Notes: generated from the letters alone by a model not told the origin. 50,942 nt of DNA from an uncultured Caulobacter sp. (GCF_937900395.1 NZ_CALCDX010000219.1:1-50942); one strand, 5' to 3'. Shown: positions 13,490 through 24,084, numbered from the stretch's first letter. Made by a program: numbers and translations.

Positions 13490-14989
13490 GTGATCAAGGA
13501 CGCGGAAGCCGCGCGCGAACAGGAAGTGGCCGCCTGGTTTGGCGAGCGCGCGGAAAGCACGATCGAAACCTCGTGCGCCCGCGTGTTCCTGATTGGCGGC
13601 TCGGCCTTCAAGGTGAAGCGGCCGGTCGACTTCGGCTTCCTGGACTATTCGACGTTGGAGCTGCGCCGCTGGGCCCTGGAGCGCGAGCTGACCTTCAACC
13701 GCGCCGCCGCGCCGGACATCTATCGCGAGGTGCGCCGCCTGACCCGCATGGCCGACGGCGGGGTCGAGCTCGACGGCGACGGCGAGATCGTCGAGTACCT
13801 GCTGGAAATGCGCCGCTTCGACCAGAACGGCGTGCTGGCGACCCAGCCCTGGGCGATCGACGACGCGCTGGAAGATTCGCTGGGCCGCACCGTGGCGCGC
13901 TTCCACGCCGGATCGAGCCTACGTCCGCAAGGCGGCGGGGTCTCGGCCCTGGGCTACACGATCCGCTCCAACGCCAACCTGCTGCGCGGCCTCGCGCCCC
14001 GCCTGGGCAAGCAGGCCGTCGAGCGCCTGGTGCAGGAGACCGACCTCGCCCTGGAGCGCCTCGGCCCGCTGCTCGACGCCCGCGCCGCCGACGGCTTCGC
14101 CCGCCACTGCCACGGCGACCTGCACCTCGGCAACATCCTGATCGAGAACGGCCAGCCGATCCTGTTCGACTGCATCGAGTTCAACGACACCCTGTCGGAC
14201 ATCGACATCCAGTACGACCTGGCCTTCCTGCTGATGGACCTGGACTTCCGCCGCCGCCGCGACGCCGCCGGCCGGGTGCTGAACGCCTATCTCGACGAGG
14301 CGGCCCGGTCGTTCGGCGACGGTCTGTGGACCGGTTTGGCCGCCCTGCCCCTGATGCTGAGCGTCCGCGCCGCCGTGCGCACCCACGTCTGGGCCTATAC
14401 CGGCGACGACGAGGCCGCCCGCGCCTATCTGCAGACGGCGCTGGAGCACCTGGCCCCGCGGCCGGTCAGCCTGATCGCCGCCGGCGGCCTGTCGGGCTCG
14501 GGCAAGTCGACCTTCTCGCGGGTCTGCGCGCCGGGCCTGGGCGCCGCGCCCGGCGCCGTGGTCCTGCGCACCGACGAGATCCGCAAGCGGCTGTGGGGCG
14601 TGCCGTCTCTGCAGCGCCTGCCGCGCGAGGCCTATACGCCGGAGATGAGCGCCAAGACCTACGACCAGCTGTTCCACGACGCGGCGCTGTGCCTGAAGGC
14701 CGGCCGCTCGGTGGTGCTGGACGCGGTGTTCCTCAAGCCCGAGGAGCGCGCCCGCGCCGAGGCCCTCGCCAAGTCCGCCGACGTCGCCTTCCAGGGCGTC
14801 TGGCTGGAAGCCCCACCGGAGGTGCTGCGCGCCCGCGTCGCCGCCCGCGTCAACGACGCCTCCGACGCCGACGTGGCGGTGCTGGAGAACCAGCTGGCCC
14901 GCGATCCGGGCGAGATCGCCTGGCGCAAGGTCGACACCGTCAGCGCCTTCGAGGACGAGGCCCGGGCGCTGGCGGAAGCCATGGGGTAG
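13490..14989 (+). CDS. Two-domain protein: aminoglycoside-phosphotransferase-like plus P-loop kinase
   Basis: The N-terminal half has a protein-kinase-like phosphotransferase fold: the Brenner-type loop HCHGDLHLGNILIENGQPILFDCIEFND and a later IDIQYDLAFLLMDL. The C-terminal half has a P-loop, GGLSGSGKSTFSR, then RTDEIRKRLWG and VVLDAVFLKPEER, like small-molecule kinases of the AAA_33/zeta-like type. This fusion is known as a family of bifunctional aminoglycoside phosphotransferase/ATP-binding proteins; the substrate is not known. I prefer the GTG at 13490 (499 residues) because the upstream in-frame stretch from the ATG at 13391 is arginine/serine-rich and lacks family character. Antibiotic resistance should not be inferred. 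Confidence 0.82.
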   Translation: MIKDAEAAREQEVAAWFGERAESTIETSCARVFLIGGSAFKVKRPVDFGFLDYSTLELRRWALERELTFNRAAAPDIYREVRRLTRMADGGVELDGDGEIVEYLLEMRRFDQNGVLATQPWAIDDALEDSLGRTVARFHAGSSLRPQGGGVSALGYTIRSNANLLRGLAPRLGKQAVERLVQETDLALERLGPLLDARAADGFARHCHGDLHLGNILIENGQPILFDCIEFNDTLSDIDIQYDLAFLLMDLDFRRRRDAAGRVLNAYLDEAARSFGDGLWTGLAALPLMLSVRAAVRTHVWAYTGDDEAARAYLQTALEHLAPRPVSLIAAGGLSGSGKSTFSRVCAPGLGAAPGAVVLRTDEIRKRLWGVPSLQRLPREAYTPEMSAKTYDQLFHDAALCLKAGRSVVLDAVFLKPEERARAEALAKSADVAFQGVWLEAPPEVLRARVAARVNDASDADVAVLENQLARDPGEIAWRKVDTVSAFEDEARALAEAMG

Positions 14990-15023
14990 GGTCCACGCTA
15001 GGCGTGAATTACAAAACCCTAAA

Positions 15024-15072
15024 TTGACGGCCCCTCCGCCGAACGTCGCTAATCCCTTCGCACAAAGGGATT
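15024..15072 (+). promoter_or_regulatory. Promoter with an overlapping inverted repeat, serine hydrolase gene
   Basis: TTGACG (15024-15029), an 18-bp spacer and GCTAAT (15048-15053) resemble the Caulobacter housekeeping promoter. An inverted repeat, AATCCCTT-N6-AAGGGATT (15051-15072), starts on the -10 element and ends 4 bp before the ATG; its right arm contains the AAGGG ribosome-binding site. It could be an operator, or an SD-masking hairpin if transcription starts further upstream. Confidence 0.45.
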
Positions 15073-15076
15073 CAAG

Positions 15077-16516
15077 ATGAACCGACCGCTGATCCGCCTC
15101 TGCCTGGCCGCGAGCTTGATGGCCGCCTCCAGCGCCGCGGCCGCGCCGGATGTTTCGAGTCGGATCGAGGCGGTGACCTCGGGCCTGCGGCCGGCGGTGA
15201 CGATCAAGGGCGCGCCGGTCAAGCGCGCCCTGGCCGACGAGATGGCGGCCCTGAAGGTCCCCGGCGTCAGCATCGCGGTCATCCACGACGGCAAGGTCGA
15301 ATGGACCCGCGGGTTCGGCGTGACACGGACGGGCGGCGCGCCCGTAACGGCCGAGACGCTGTTTCAGGCGGGTTCAGTGAGCAAGCCGGTCGCCGCCATG
15401 GTCGCCCTCCGCCTTGTCCAGGAGGGCAAGCTGTCGCTCGATAGCGACGTCAACGCGACGCTGAAGTCCTGGACCCTGCCGCCCAGCCCCTTCACCGCGA
15501 GCAAGCCCGTGACCTTGCGGGCGCTGCTGTCGCACACGGCCGGAACGACGGTGCACGGCTTCGCCGGCTACGCCGCGGGCGAGGCGGTTCCGACCTTGCC
15601 CCAGGTGCTGAGCGGCGCGCCGCCCGCCAATTCCGCGCCGGTGATGGTCGACCAGCCCGTGGGCGAAGCCTACCGCTATTCGGGCGGCGGCTATTCCATC
15701 GCCCAGCAGATGATGGTCGACGCCACCGGCCAGTCCTTCCCCGCGCTTGTGCAAGATCGCGTCTTCAAGCCGATCGGCATGAGCCACAGCACCGAGGACC
15801 AGCCGCTGGACGCCGCGCGCCTGGCTAAGGTCGCCTGGCCGCACGACGCCGCCGGCGTCCCCATCGCCGGAGGGCCGCACACCTATCCCGAGATGGCGGC
15901 CGCCGGTCTGTGGACCACCGCCGAGGATCTCGCCCGGTTCGTGATCGACCTGCAGCGCTCGGCCAACGGGCGCGCCGACGGCGTGCTGTCGCCCGAGATG
16001 ACCAAGACCATGCTGACCCCGGTCAAGGGCGGCTACGGTCTTGGCCTGAACATCGGCGGTGTGGGCCCCCGCAAGTACTTCGCCCATGACGGCTCCAACG
16101 CCGGCTACAAGGCCACCCTGGTCGGCTATCCGGACGGCGACGGCGTCGTGGTGATGACCAACGGCGACCAGGGCTACCAGCTCGGCGAAGAGATCGTCCG
16201 CGCGGTGGCCGCCGAATACGGCTGGCCCGACTATCAGCCGGTCGAACGTGAGGTCGCCAAGGTCGCGATCGCCGACCAGGCGCGGTTCGTGGGGACCTTC
16301 ACGATCAAGGGGCCCGGCGATTTCGAGATCCGTCGCGACGGCGACCGGCTGGTGGCCGAGATCTGGAAGGGCGTGGTCGATCCACTCTACCCGGCCTCGC
16401 CGCGCGAGTTCTTCATCCTGTCCCAGGACCTGCGGCTGGTGTTCAGCGACGCCGACCACGGGACGGTGACGTTGGGCGCCTTTAGCGCGCCGTTCGAGCG
16501 CAAGGCCAAGCCTTGA
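15077..16516 (+). CDS. Exported beta-lactamase-like serine hydrolase
   Basis: The 479-residue product has a cleavable-looking signal peptide (MNRPLIRLCLAASLMAASSAAAA, about 1-23). The class C beta-lactamase/esterase motifs are present: SVSK with nucleophile Ser100 and Lys103, YSG with Tyr201, and HDG at 337-339 in place of KTG. The HxG form is typical of esterase and D-aminopeptidase-like members rather than true beta-lactamases. After about 385 there is an extra lipocalin-like C-terminal domain. It probably acts in the periplasm on an ester or peptide; the substrate is unknown. It ends 1 bp before the convergent kinase gene. Confidence 0.85.
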   Translation: MNRPLIRLCLAASLMAASSAAAAPDVSSRIEAVTSGLRPAVTIKGAPVKRALADEMAALKVPGVSIAVIHDGKVEWTRGFGVTRTGGAPVTAETLFQAGSVSKPVAAMVALRLVQEGKLSLDSDVNATLKSWTLPPSPFTASKPVTLRALLSHTAGTTVHGFAGYAAGEAVPTLPQVLSGAPPANSAPVMVDQPVGEAYRYSGGGYSIAQQMMVDATGQSFPALVQDRVFKPIGMSHSTEDQPLDAARLAKVAWPHDAAGVPIAGGPHTYPEMAAAGLWTTAEDLARFVIDLQRSANGRADGVLSPEMTKTMLTPVKGGYGLGLNIGGVGPRKYFAHDGSNAGYKATLVGYPDGDGVVVMTNGDQGYQLGEEIVRAVAAEYGWPDYQPVEREVAKVAIADQARFVGTFTIKGPGDFEIRRDGDRLVAEIWKGVVDPLYPASPREFFILSQDLRLVFSDADHGTVTLGAFSAPFERKAKP

Positions 16517-16517
16517 G

Positions 16518-17717
16518 CTAGGCCGCGCCCCTCAGCCGGGCCGCGCTGGTCCCATCGACCGCCGAGGCGATGACCATGACCAGATCGGCGGGCCGGATCG
16601 GCTTGCCCAGGTGGTCGTCGAAGCCCAGGGCCAGGAAATGCTCGCGATCCCCGGCCATGGCCGAGGCGGTCAGGGCGATGATCGGCGGGGGCTGGGCGCC
16701 GACCCGGCCGGCGCGGATGGCCTCCAGCGCCGTGACGCCGTCCATCACCGGCATGTTGATGTCCATCAGCACGCAGTCGTAGCGGGCGTCGCCCAAGGCC
16801 TCGAGCGCGTCCTGGCCGTTGTCGACCACGGTGAGGACGACGCCGAGCGGCTCCAGCATGGCGCGGACGACCAGCTGGTTGACCGCGTTGTCCTCGGCCA
16901 TCAGCACCCGAACCTGATCGAGGGCCGGGACATCTTCGAGGGCGTCGCGAGGTTCGGTCTCCAGGGCGACCGCCTCGGCCGCCTCGAACCGGAACACGAA
17001 CCGCGCGCCGGTCTCGCTGGGCGCCAGGGTCAGGTCGTCGCCCATCCGCCGCGCCAGCGCCCGGGCGATGCTGAGGCCAAGACCCGCGCCGCCATAGTCG
17101 CGCGAGACGGTCTCGTCGGCCTGGGTGAAGCTGTCGAACACCCGCTCGCGGGCGTGGTCGGGCACGCCGGGGCCGCTGTCGGCGACCGTGATCGAGACCA
17201 TGGGCCTCCCGTCCGGACCAAGAGCCGGTCTCGCGTCGAGCGTCACCCCGCCCACCGCCGTGAACTTGATGGCGTTGGAGACCAGATTGGTCAGCACCTG
17301 GCGGATGCGCAGGTCGTCGGCGCGGATCGTCTCGGGCAGGTCCGGCGCGATCGTGACGGTCAGGGTCAGCCCCTTGAACGCGGCGGCGTCGCGCCAGGCG
17401 TTGGCGACCTCGCCCACGACGGTCCGCGGGTTGATGTTGGCCGGCGCCAGCTCGATCCGGCCGGTCTCGATCCGCGACAGGTCCAGCACGTCGTTGAGCA
17501 GATGCATCAGGCTGTCGCCCGACCGGATCATCAGCTCGACCTGCTCGCGTTGGGCCGGCGACAGGTCCGAGCGCTCCAGAGCGTGGGCCATGCCCAGCAG
17601 GCCGTTCATCGGCGTTCGCAGTTCGTGGCTGGCCACGGCGATGAAGGTCGACTTGGCGCGGGCCGCCTCCAGCGCCTTCTCGCGTTCCTGGCGGAGGCCG
17701 CGAGTCAGGTCGTCCAT
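16518..17717 (-). CDS. Hybrid histidine kinase, kinase and receiver part of a split gene
   Basis: From ATG 17717 the 399-residue product has a short coiled segment, a HisKA domain with VASHELRTPMNG (phospho-acceptor His31), an HATPase domain with N box LVSNAIKF (Asn148), VADSGPGV and YGGAGLGLSI, and a C-terminal receiver with acceptor Asp319 (CVLMDINMPVMDG) and the lysine in GKPI. It lacks any sensor domain. The membrane sensor that should precede it is encoded just upstream in another frame, ending 13 bp inside this gene. Either this is a frameshifted gene, a sequencing error, or a translationally coupled pair. It is convergent with the serine hydrolase. Confidence 0.8.
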   Translation of the reverse strand: MDDLTRGLRQEREKALEAARAKSTFIAVASHELRTPMNGLLGMAHALERSDLSPAQREQVELMIRSGDSLMHLLNDVLDLSRIETGRIELAPANINPRTVVGEVANAWRDAAAFKGLTLTVTIAPDLPETIRADDLRIRQVLTNLVSNAIKFTAVGGVTLDARPALGPDGRPMVSITVADSGPGVPDHARERVFDSFTQADETVSRDYGGAGLGLSIARALARRMGDDLTLAPSETGARFVFRFEAAEAVALETEPRDALEDVPALDQVRVLMAEDNAVNQLVVRAMLEPLGVVLTVVDNGQDALEALGDARYDCVLMDINMPVMDGVTALEAIRAGRVGAQPPPIIALTASAMAGDREHFLALGFDDHLGKPIRPADLVMVIASAVDGTSAARLRGAA

Positions 17718-18277
17718 CCGGCGAGCCGCCGCGCGGTCAGCAGCATCACATTGACCGTGGTCGCCACCAGGAGCAGCAGGCCCCAGCGCGCGGCGACGAC
17801 CTCCGGGCCCGAGCCTTCGAGGAAGACGAAGGGGAAGATCACCAGGCAGACCATCGGCGCCAGGCCGGCCAGCACCACCAGCGGACCAGACTGGTGGCGG
17901 AAGTTCTGGGTGTAGATCACCTGACCGCACCAGATCGCCACCGCGCCCAGGCGGGTGTCGCCCGGGCCCTCCCACCACAACAGCGCGCCCAACCAGGCCC
18001 AGGTGGCGTTGATCGGCAGCGAGGCCCAGGCGAACAGCGCGCGAAGCCGGGCCGTTCCCGGGCGGCCGCCCTTGAAACGACGGGTGATCAGCCAGGCCGC
18101 GGCCTCGCACGCCAGCAGGCTGGACAGCCAGCCGACGGCGAGCGGCGCGCCCAGGCCATAGCCGACGATGGCCGCCGCCAGCGTCGCCGAGACCAGGCGC
18201 GGGACCGTCAGCCGATAGGTGTCGGCCGCGACCTCATCGAGCCGCGCATCGGACCATGTCTCGCTAAGCCAACCCAA
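17705..18277 (-). CDS. Membrane sensor part of a split hybrid histidine kinase
   Basis: A 190-residue protein with about five or six hydrophobic segments (around 26-46, 47-64, 82-105, 110-125, 131-153 and 160-180) and a short N-terminal cytoplasmic stretch. It ends with NVMLLTARRLAGWTT and a TGA. In the overlapping frame the text continues as AARRMDDLTRGLRQEREKA and runs into the HisKA domain, exactly what would be expected after the last membrane helix of a kinase. One missing base in the GCGCGGCGGC tract near 17720-17735 would explain the break. No known sensor family is recognised; it resembles MASE-type multi-helix input domains only in outline. Confidence 0.65.
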   Translation of the reverse strand: MGWLSETWSDARLDEVAADTYRLTVPRLVSATLAAAIVGYGLGAPLAVGWLSSLLACEAAAWLITRRFKGGRPGTARLRALFAWASLPINATWAWLGALLWWEGPGDTRLGAVAIWCGQVIYTQNFRHQSGPLVVLAGLAPMVCLVIFPFVFLEGSGPEVVAARWGLLLLVATTVNVMLLTARRLAGWTT

Positions 18278-18484
18278 GCCGGGTCTCCGGAACGACGAAC
18301 CTCGCTCTCCCAGGCTCGATCAAAGCGCAAAAACATCAGAAGCCCGTGAAGACGCGATGCGACCGATGATCGCGGCCGAGCTTGGGGCCGGCCTCTCGCC
18401 CTACAGTGGCGCCGCATTGCACAATGGCGCGCGCCCCTCTAGCTTCTCCTGAACAACGATAATCAACCGGGAGAGAAACAGCCG

Positions 18485-20140
<1,656 letters not shown>

Positions 20141-20200
20141 GGGAGGCGCCCTCCCGGGGAGAGGCGTGGACGTCAGCTATGGGTGGTTAGCGAACGCGTT

Positions 20201-20231
20201 GAAATCCCTCTCTCTTTGAGAGAGGGATTTC
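20201..20231 (+). repeat. Perfect hairpin downstream of acyl-CoA synthetase
   Basis: Two 14-base arms (GAAATCCCTCTCTC and GAGAGAGGGATTTC) are separated by TTT, with no T tract after them. It lies 60 bp after the synthetase stop codon and may act as a terminator or mRNA stabiliser. The CCCTCTCTC core matches the repeat family in front of and inside tilS. Confidence 0.6.
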
Positions 20232-20309
20232 GCGCGGCGTCCGCAATGGGTCGCAAACCGACCTTCCAGGTCGGTGCGAGCCTTAAATCTCTTGGAGGCT
20301 GCAGCGTGT

Positions 20310-20398
20310 AGGGCTGGTCGGGTTGGTCAAGGACCGGCCTCCGGCCGGCCGCGCCGCGGCGGCGCTCCGCGCCGTCCTTGAGCAACCCGAACAGCCCT
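20310..20398. repeat. 25-bp imperfect inverted repeat
   Basis: The arms 20310-20334 and 20374-20398 pair at 22 of 25 positions (AGGGCTG.TCGGGTTG.TCAAGGAC against its complement). The 39-bp centre is extremely GC-rich, with CCGGCCTCCGGCCGG and CGCCGCGGCGGCG palindromes. It lies in the 574-bp gene-free gap between the synthetase and dnaE2 genes. Confidence 0.75.
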
Positions 20399-20476
20399 GC
20401 GATCGTCTCGCCGTGAGATGTAAGGAGGACTCCTTCTCGGAGGAGAAGGAGGGCGGACGCGCGAAACCAACAAGCA

Positions 20477-20608
20477 TCCGACCTCCCCGGCGAATGCCGG
20501 GGCCCAGATTCATCCGGAGCGGTTGGGGCGGACGCGCCACGCGCCCTTGCGAGCGCCTCGACGTTAGCGGGTTCGATCTGGGCCCCGGCTTTCGCCGGGG
20601 AGGTCGGA
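20477..20608. repeat. 33-bp near-perfect inverted repeat with nested hairpins
   Basis: The arms 20477-20509 and 20576-20608 match at 32 of 33 positions. Each arm contains a further palindrome, CCCCGGCGAATGCCGGGG. The spacer is 66 bp. Arm length, nesting and size are like the element at 12546-12693, yet the sequences are unrelated. The remainder of the 20141-20714 gap holds no gene that I can support. Confidence 0.85.
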
Positions 20609-20639
20609 GGATTTGCCGCGCCCCGTAAAAGCCCTCTGC

Positions 20640-20700
20640 CCCCTCACCCTCCCACCGCTGCGCGGCGGGCCCCGCCCTCTCCCTCTGGAAGAGGGGTTTA
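20640..20700. repeat. CCCTCACCCTCCCACC repeat, single copy
   Basis: CCCCCTCACCCTCCCACCGC, then a CGCTGCGCGGCG hairpin, GGGCCCCGCCCTCTCCCTCT and AAGAGGGG. It resembles the two half-copies around the tilS start (47508-47567 and 47641-47698). It lies between the larger palindrome and the end of dnaE2. Confidence 0.65.
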
Positions 20701-20714
20701 GCAACGCCCTCCCC

Positions 20715-23700
20715 TCAATGGAAATCCCGGCTCCGCAGCAGCCGCCCGGACACCTTCTGCCGCACGCGGGGGGCGGGCGCGCCGGGTTCGTCACGCAGGC
20801 TGGACAGGTGCGCCGAGAGATCGGTAAAGCCCTCGGCCACCACGTGGATCACCCCGTCGGCGCGCTGCACCCGGCCGTGGACGACCAGGAACGAGGCGGT
20901 CATCACGAGGTTGCGGTCGACCTCGAAGCGGTCTTTCCAGACCACCGCGTTGGCGACGCCGGTCTCGTCCTCCAGGGTGACGAACACCACGCCCTTGGCC
21001 GTGCCCGGCCGCTGGCGGATCAAAACGAGGCCCGCCACCGAGACGCGGGCGCCGTCCTTCAGGGTCGACAGCCGCTCGGCCGTGATCACCCCACGCCGCT
21101 GCAGCATGGGTCGATAGAAGCCGATCGGGTGGGCCTTCAGGGAAAGGCTGGTGGTGCGGTAGTCCTCGGCCACCTCCTGGGGCGCGGCCATGGCCGGCAG
21201 GGCGACCCTGTCCTCGAACAAGGGCAGGCCCGCCAGCAGCGGCGCCTGGACCGGGGCCTTGTGCTCGCCCTTCAGCCCCTTGACCGCCCACAGCGCCTCG
21301 CGCCGCGAGATCCCCACCCCGGCGAAGGCGTCGGCCTCCGCCAAGAGCTCCAGCGCGCGTTGGGGAACACCACCCTGGGCGAACTCGCCCGGCGTGCGAG
21401 CGCCCTCCTCGCGGGCCTTGGCCAGGACGGCGACGTCGGCCTTCTTCAATCCCTTGATCTGGCGGAAGCCCAGGCGGACGGCCTTCCAGTTCTGGCGGTT
21501 GGCGTAGTCGGCGATCTTGTCGGCCCGGGGCCGGAAGCCCTCATACGCGGCGCCCCGCTCCAGCGTGCAGTCCCAGTCGCTGGCCAGGATGTCCGGCGGC
21601 AGGACCTCGACCCCGTGCTCGCGCGCGTCGCGGACCAGCTGGGCCGGCTGGTAGAAGCCCATCGGCTGGGAGTTGATCAGGGCCGCGCAGAACACGTCCG
21701 GCCAGGCCCATTTGATCCAGGCCGAGACATAGACGAGCTTGGCGAAGCTGGCCGCGTGGCTTTCCGGGAAGCCGTAGTGGCCAAAGCCCTCGATCTGCTT
21801 GAAGCAGCGCTCGGCGAAGTCGCGCTGGTAGCCGCGCCGGACCATGCCCTCGACGAACTTGTCGCGATACTCGGCCGGGGTGCCGAGGTTGCGGAAGGTG
21901 GCCATGGCCTTGCGCAGGCCGTCGGCCTCGTCGGGCGTGAACTTGGCCGCCTCAATGGCGAGACTCATGGCCTGTTCCTGGAACAGCGGCACGCCGAAGG
22001 TGTTGCCCAGGATGCCTTTCAGCTCGTCCGCCGGGCCGTGCTCGGGCGAGGGCGCGGGCCACTCCACCGGCTCGATGCCGTTCTTCCGCTTGAGGTACGG
22101 ATGGACCATGTCCCCCTGGATCGGCCCGGGGCGCACGATCGCCACCTCGATCACCAGGTCGTAGAACTTGCGCGGCTTCAGGCGCGGCAGCATCGACATC
22201 TGGGCCCGGCTCTCGACCTGGAATACCCCGACGCTGTCGGCCTTGCACAGCATGTCGTAGACGCCCGGGACCTCCTTGGGGGTGTCGGCCAGGTCTTGCA
22301 GCCAGTCCTGGCCGTGGTCCTCGCGCAGCATGCCCATCGCCCGCTGGATGGCGCTGAGCATGCCCAGCGCTAGGACGTCCACCTTCATCAGTCCCAGGCT
22401 GTCGATGTCGTCCTTGTCCCACTCGATGAAGGTGCGGTCCTTCATGGCCGCGTTGCCGATCGGCACGGTCTCGTCCAGGCGCCGCTTGGTCAGGACGAAA
22501 CCGCCGACGTGCTGGGACAGGTGGCGCGGGAACTTCAGGAGCTCGGTGGCGAGCGCCACGGCGCGCGCGATCTCCGGCGCGTCGGGATCCAGGCCCGCGT
22601 TGCGCAGGTGCTCCTCGGGCAGGCCGTCGCCCCAGCTCCCCCAGACCGTGCCGGCCAGCAGGGACGTGACGTCCTCGGTCAGGCCCAGGGCCTTGCCGAC
22701 GTCGCGGATGGCGCTGCGGGGGCGGTAGTGGATCACCGTGCCGCAGATGGCGGCATACTCACGGCCATAGCGCTCGTAGACATACTGCATCACCTCCTCG
22801 CGCCGCTCGTGCTCGAAGTCGACGTCGATGTCCGGCGGCTCGCCGCGGTTCTCGGAGATGAAGCGGGTGAACAACAGGCGGTGCTCGGTCGGGTCGATCG
22901 CCGTGACGCCCAGGCAGTAGCAGACCGAGGAATTGGCCGCCGAGCCGCGCCCCTGGCACAGGATCCCCATCTTCCGCGCCTCGCGCACGATGTCGTGCAC
23001 GGTGATGAAGTAGTTGGGGTAGTCCATCTTGGCGATCAGCCGCAGCTCTTCCTCCAGCTGGGCCTTCACCTTGTCCGGCACGCCGTTCGGATATCGCCAG
23101 GCCGCGCCCTGCCAGGTCAGGTCGGTCAGGTGCTGCATCGCCGACTTGCCGGGCGGCACCGGCTCGTCGGGGTATTGCTCCTTGATCTGGCCGAGGTCGA
23201 AGCCGATCCGCTCGACGATCTCGACCGTGCGCTCGACCGCGCGCGGCCAGCGTTCGAACAGGCGGGCCATTTCGTCCGCCGACTTCAGGTGGCGCTCGGC
23301 GTTGGCCTCCAGCCGGAAGCCCGCCTCGTGGATCGCGCAGTGCTCGCGCACGCAGGTGATGACGTCCTGCAGCGGCCGCCGCTCGGGGCCGTGATAGAGC
23401 ACGTCGTTGGTCGCCACGATCGGCGCCCCCGCCGTCCGGCCCAGGGCGTCGAGGCGGGAAAGCCGCTTCAGGTCCTGGGCGGCGTAGGCGCGACTGGCCG
23501 CCAGCCAGGACCGACCGGACAGGTCGCCGGCCATGCGGGTGAGGTCCCGCTTGAACGCCTCGTCCAGCGTGCGGGGCGGGACGATCAGGCCGAGCTGCCC
23601 GTCGGCATGATCCAGGAAATCGGCCCAACTCAGGTGGCACTGGCCCTTCTGCGCCCGGCGCTGGCCCAGGGTCAGCAGACGGGTGAGCCGAGCGAAGGCC

Positions 23701-23963
23701 TCGCGGTCGGTCGGGTAGCAGATCAGGCTGGGCGTCCCGTCCATGAAGTCCAGCCGGCAGCCGGTCAGGACCCGGACGTTGCGCCGCTTGGCCGCCGTCC
23801 AGGCGCGCACCACCCCGGCCAGGCTGTTGCGGTCGGCGATCCCGACGGCCTTCAGTCCCAGCGCCTCGGCGGCGATGGCCAGCTCCTCGGCGTGCGAGGC
23901 GCCGCGCAGGAAGGAGAAGTTGCTGGTGGTCTGAAGCTCGGCGTAGGCGGGGGGGCGCGCCAT
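20715..23963 (-). CDS. dnaE2: Error-prone DNA polymerase DnaE2 (ImuC)
   Basis: The translesion polymerase of the SOS mutagenesis cassette, acting with ImuA and ImuB. The 1082-residue product starts with a PHP domain (YAELQTTSNFSFLRGASHAEE), continues into the C-family polymerase core with GRGSAANS (338-345) and the catalytic aspartates in PPDIDVDF (Asp378 and Asp380), then a helix-hairpin-helix region and a C-terminal OB fold (LRDGARVSVAGLVLIRQRPGT-like). Length is typical of DnaE2 and shorter than replicative DnaE. It is the last gene after imuA and imuB, 132 bp downstream of imuB; that gap is one repeat element. Confidence 0.97.
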   Translation of the reverse strand: MARPPAYAELQTTSNFSFLRGASHAEELAIAAEALGLKAVGIADRNSLAGVVRAWTAAKRRNVRVLTGCRLDFMDGTPSLICYPTDREAFARLTRLLTLGQRRAQKGQCHLSWADFLDHADGQLGLIVPPRTLDEAFKRDLTRMAGDLSGRSWLAASRAYAAQDLKRLSRLDALGRTAGAPIVATNDVLYHGPERRPLQDVITCVREHCAIHEAGFRLEANAERHLKSADEMARLFERWPRAVERTVEIVERIGFDLGQIKEQYPDEPVPPGKSAMQHLTDLTWQGAAWRYPNGVPDKVKAQLEEELRLIAKMDYPNYFITVHDIVREARKMGILCQGRGSAANSSVCYCLGVTAIDPTEHRLLFTRFISENRGEPPDIDVDFEHERREEVMQYVYERYGREYAAICGTVIHYRPRSAIRDVGKALGLTEDVTSLLAGTVWGSWGDGLPEEHLRNAGLDPDAPEIARAVALATELLKFPRHLSQHVGGFVLTKRRLDETVPIGNAAMKDRTFIEWDKDDIDSLGLMKVDVLALGMLSAIQRAMGMLREDHGQDWLQDLADTPKEVPGVYDMLCKADSVGVFQVESRAQMSMLPRLKPRKFYDLVIEVAIVRPGPIQGDMVHPYLKRKNGIEPVEWPAPSPEHGPADELKGILGNTFGVPLFQEQAMSLAIEAAKFTPDEADGLRKAMATFRNLGTPAEYRDKFVEGMVRRGYQRDFAERCFKQIEGFGHYGFPESHAASFAKLVYVSAWIKWAWPDVFCAALINSQPMGFYQPAQLVRDAREHGVEVLPPDILASDWDCTLERGAAYEGFRPRADKIADYANRQNWKAVRLGFRQIKGLKKADVAVLAKAREEGARTPGEFAQGGVPQRALELLAEADAFAGVGISRREALWAVKGLKGEHKAPVQAPLLAGLPLFEDRVALPAMAAPQEVAEDYRTTSLSLKAHPIGFYRPMLQRRGVITAERLSTLKDGARVSVAGLVLIRQRPGTAKGVVFVTLEDETGVANAVVWKDRFEVDRNLVMTASFLVVHGRVQRADGVIHVVAEGFTDLSAHLSSLRDEPGAPAPRVRQKVSGRLLRSRDFH

Positions 23964-23966
23964 CAG

Positions 23967-24084
23967 TTCCTCCCCCGCTCGCGGGGGAGGTGTCGGCGGA
24001 GCCGACGGAGGGGGCTAACTGGAGCGCGGCCATGCTGGCCCCCTCCGACCCTCTGGGCCACCTCCCCCGCACGCGGGGGAGGAA
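23967..24084. repeat. Palindromic intergenic repeat, GGGGGAGG family
   Basis: The ends are TTCCTCCCCCGCTCGCGGGGGAGG and CCTCCCCCGCACGCGGGGGAGGAA, with inner GTCGGCGGAGCCGAC and GGCCACCTC blocks. It fills nearly all of the imuB-dnaE2 gap and lies only 3 bp ahead of the dnaE2 start codon. Any ribosome-binding site for dnaE2 must come from the repeat itself, whose GGGGGAGGAA-type end on the minus strand is purine-rich. Confidence 0.85.

Noticed and set aside
13490..14989. Aminoglycoside resistance gene
   Set aside because: The phosphotransferase fold is shared by many kinases, and the fusion to a P-loop kinase domain is a different family of unknown substrate.
20323..20628. A 101-codon frame in the 574-bp gap
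   Set aside because: It is built from palindromic repeats and has no start signal or family character.
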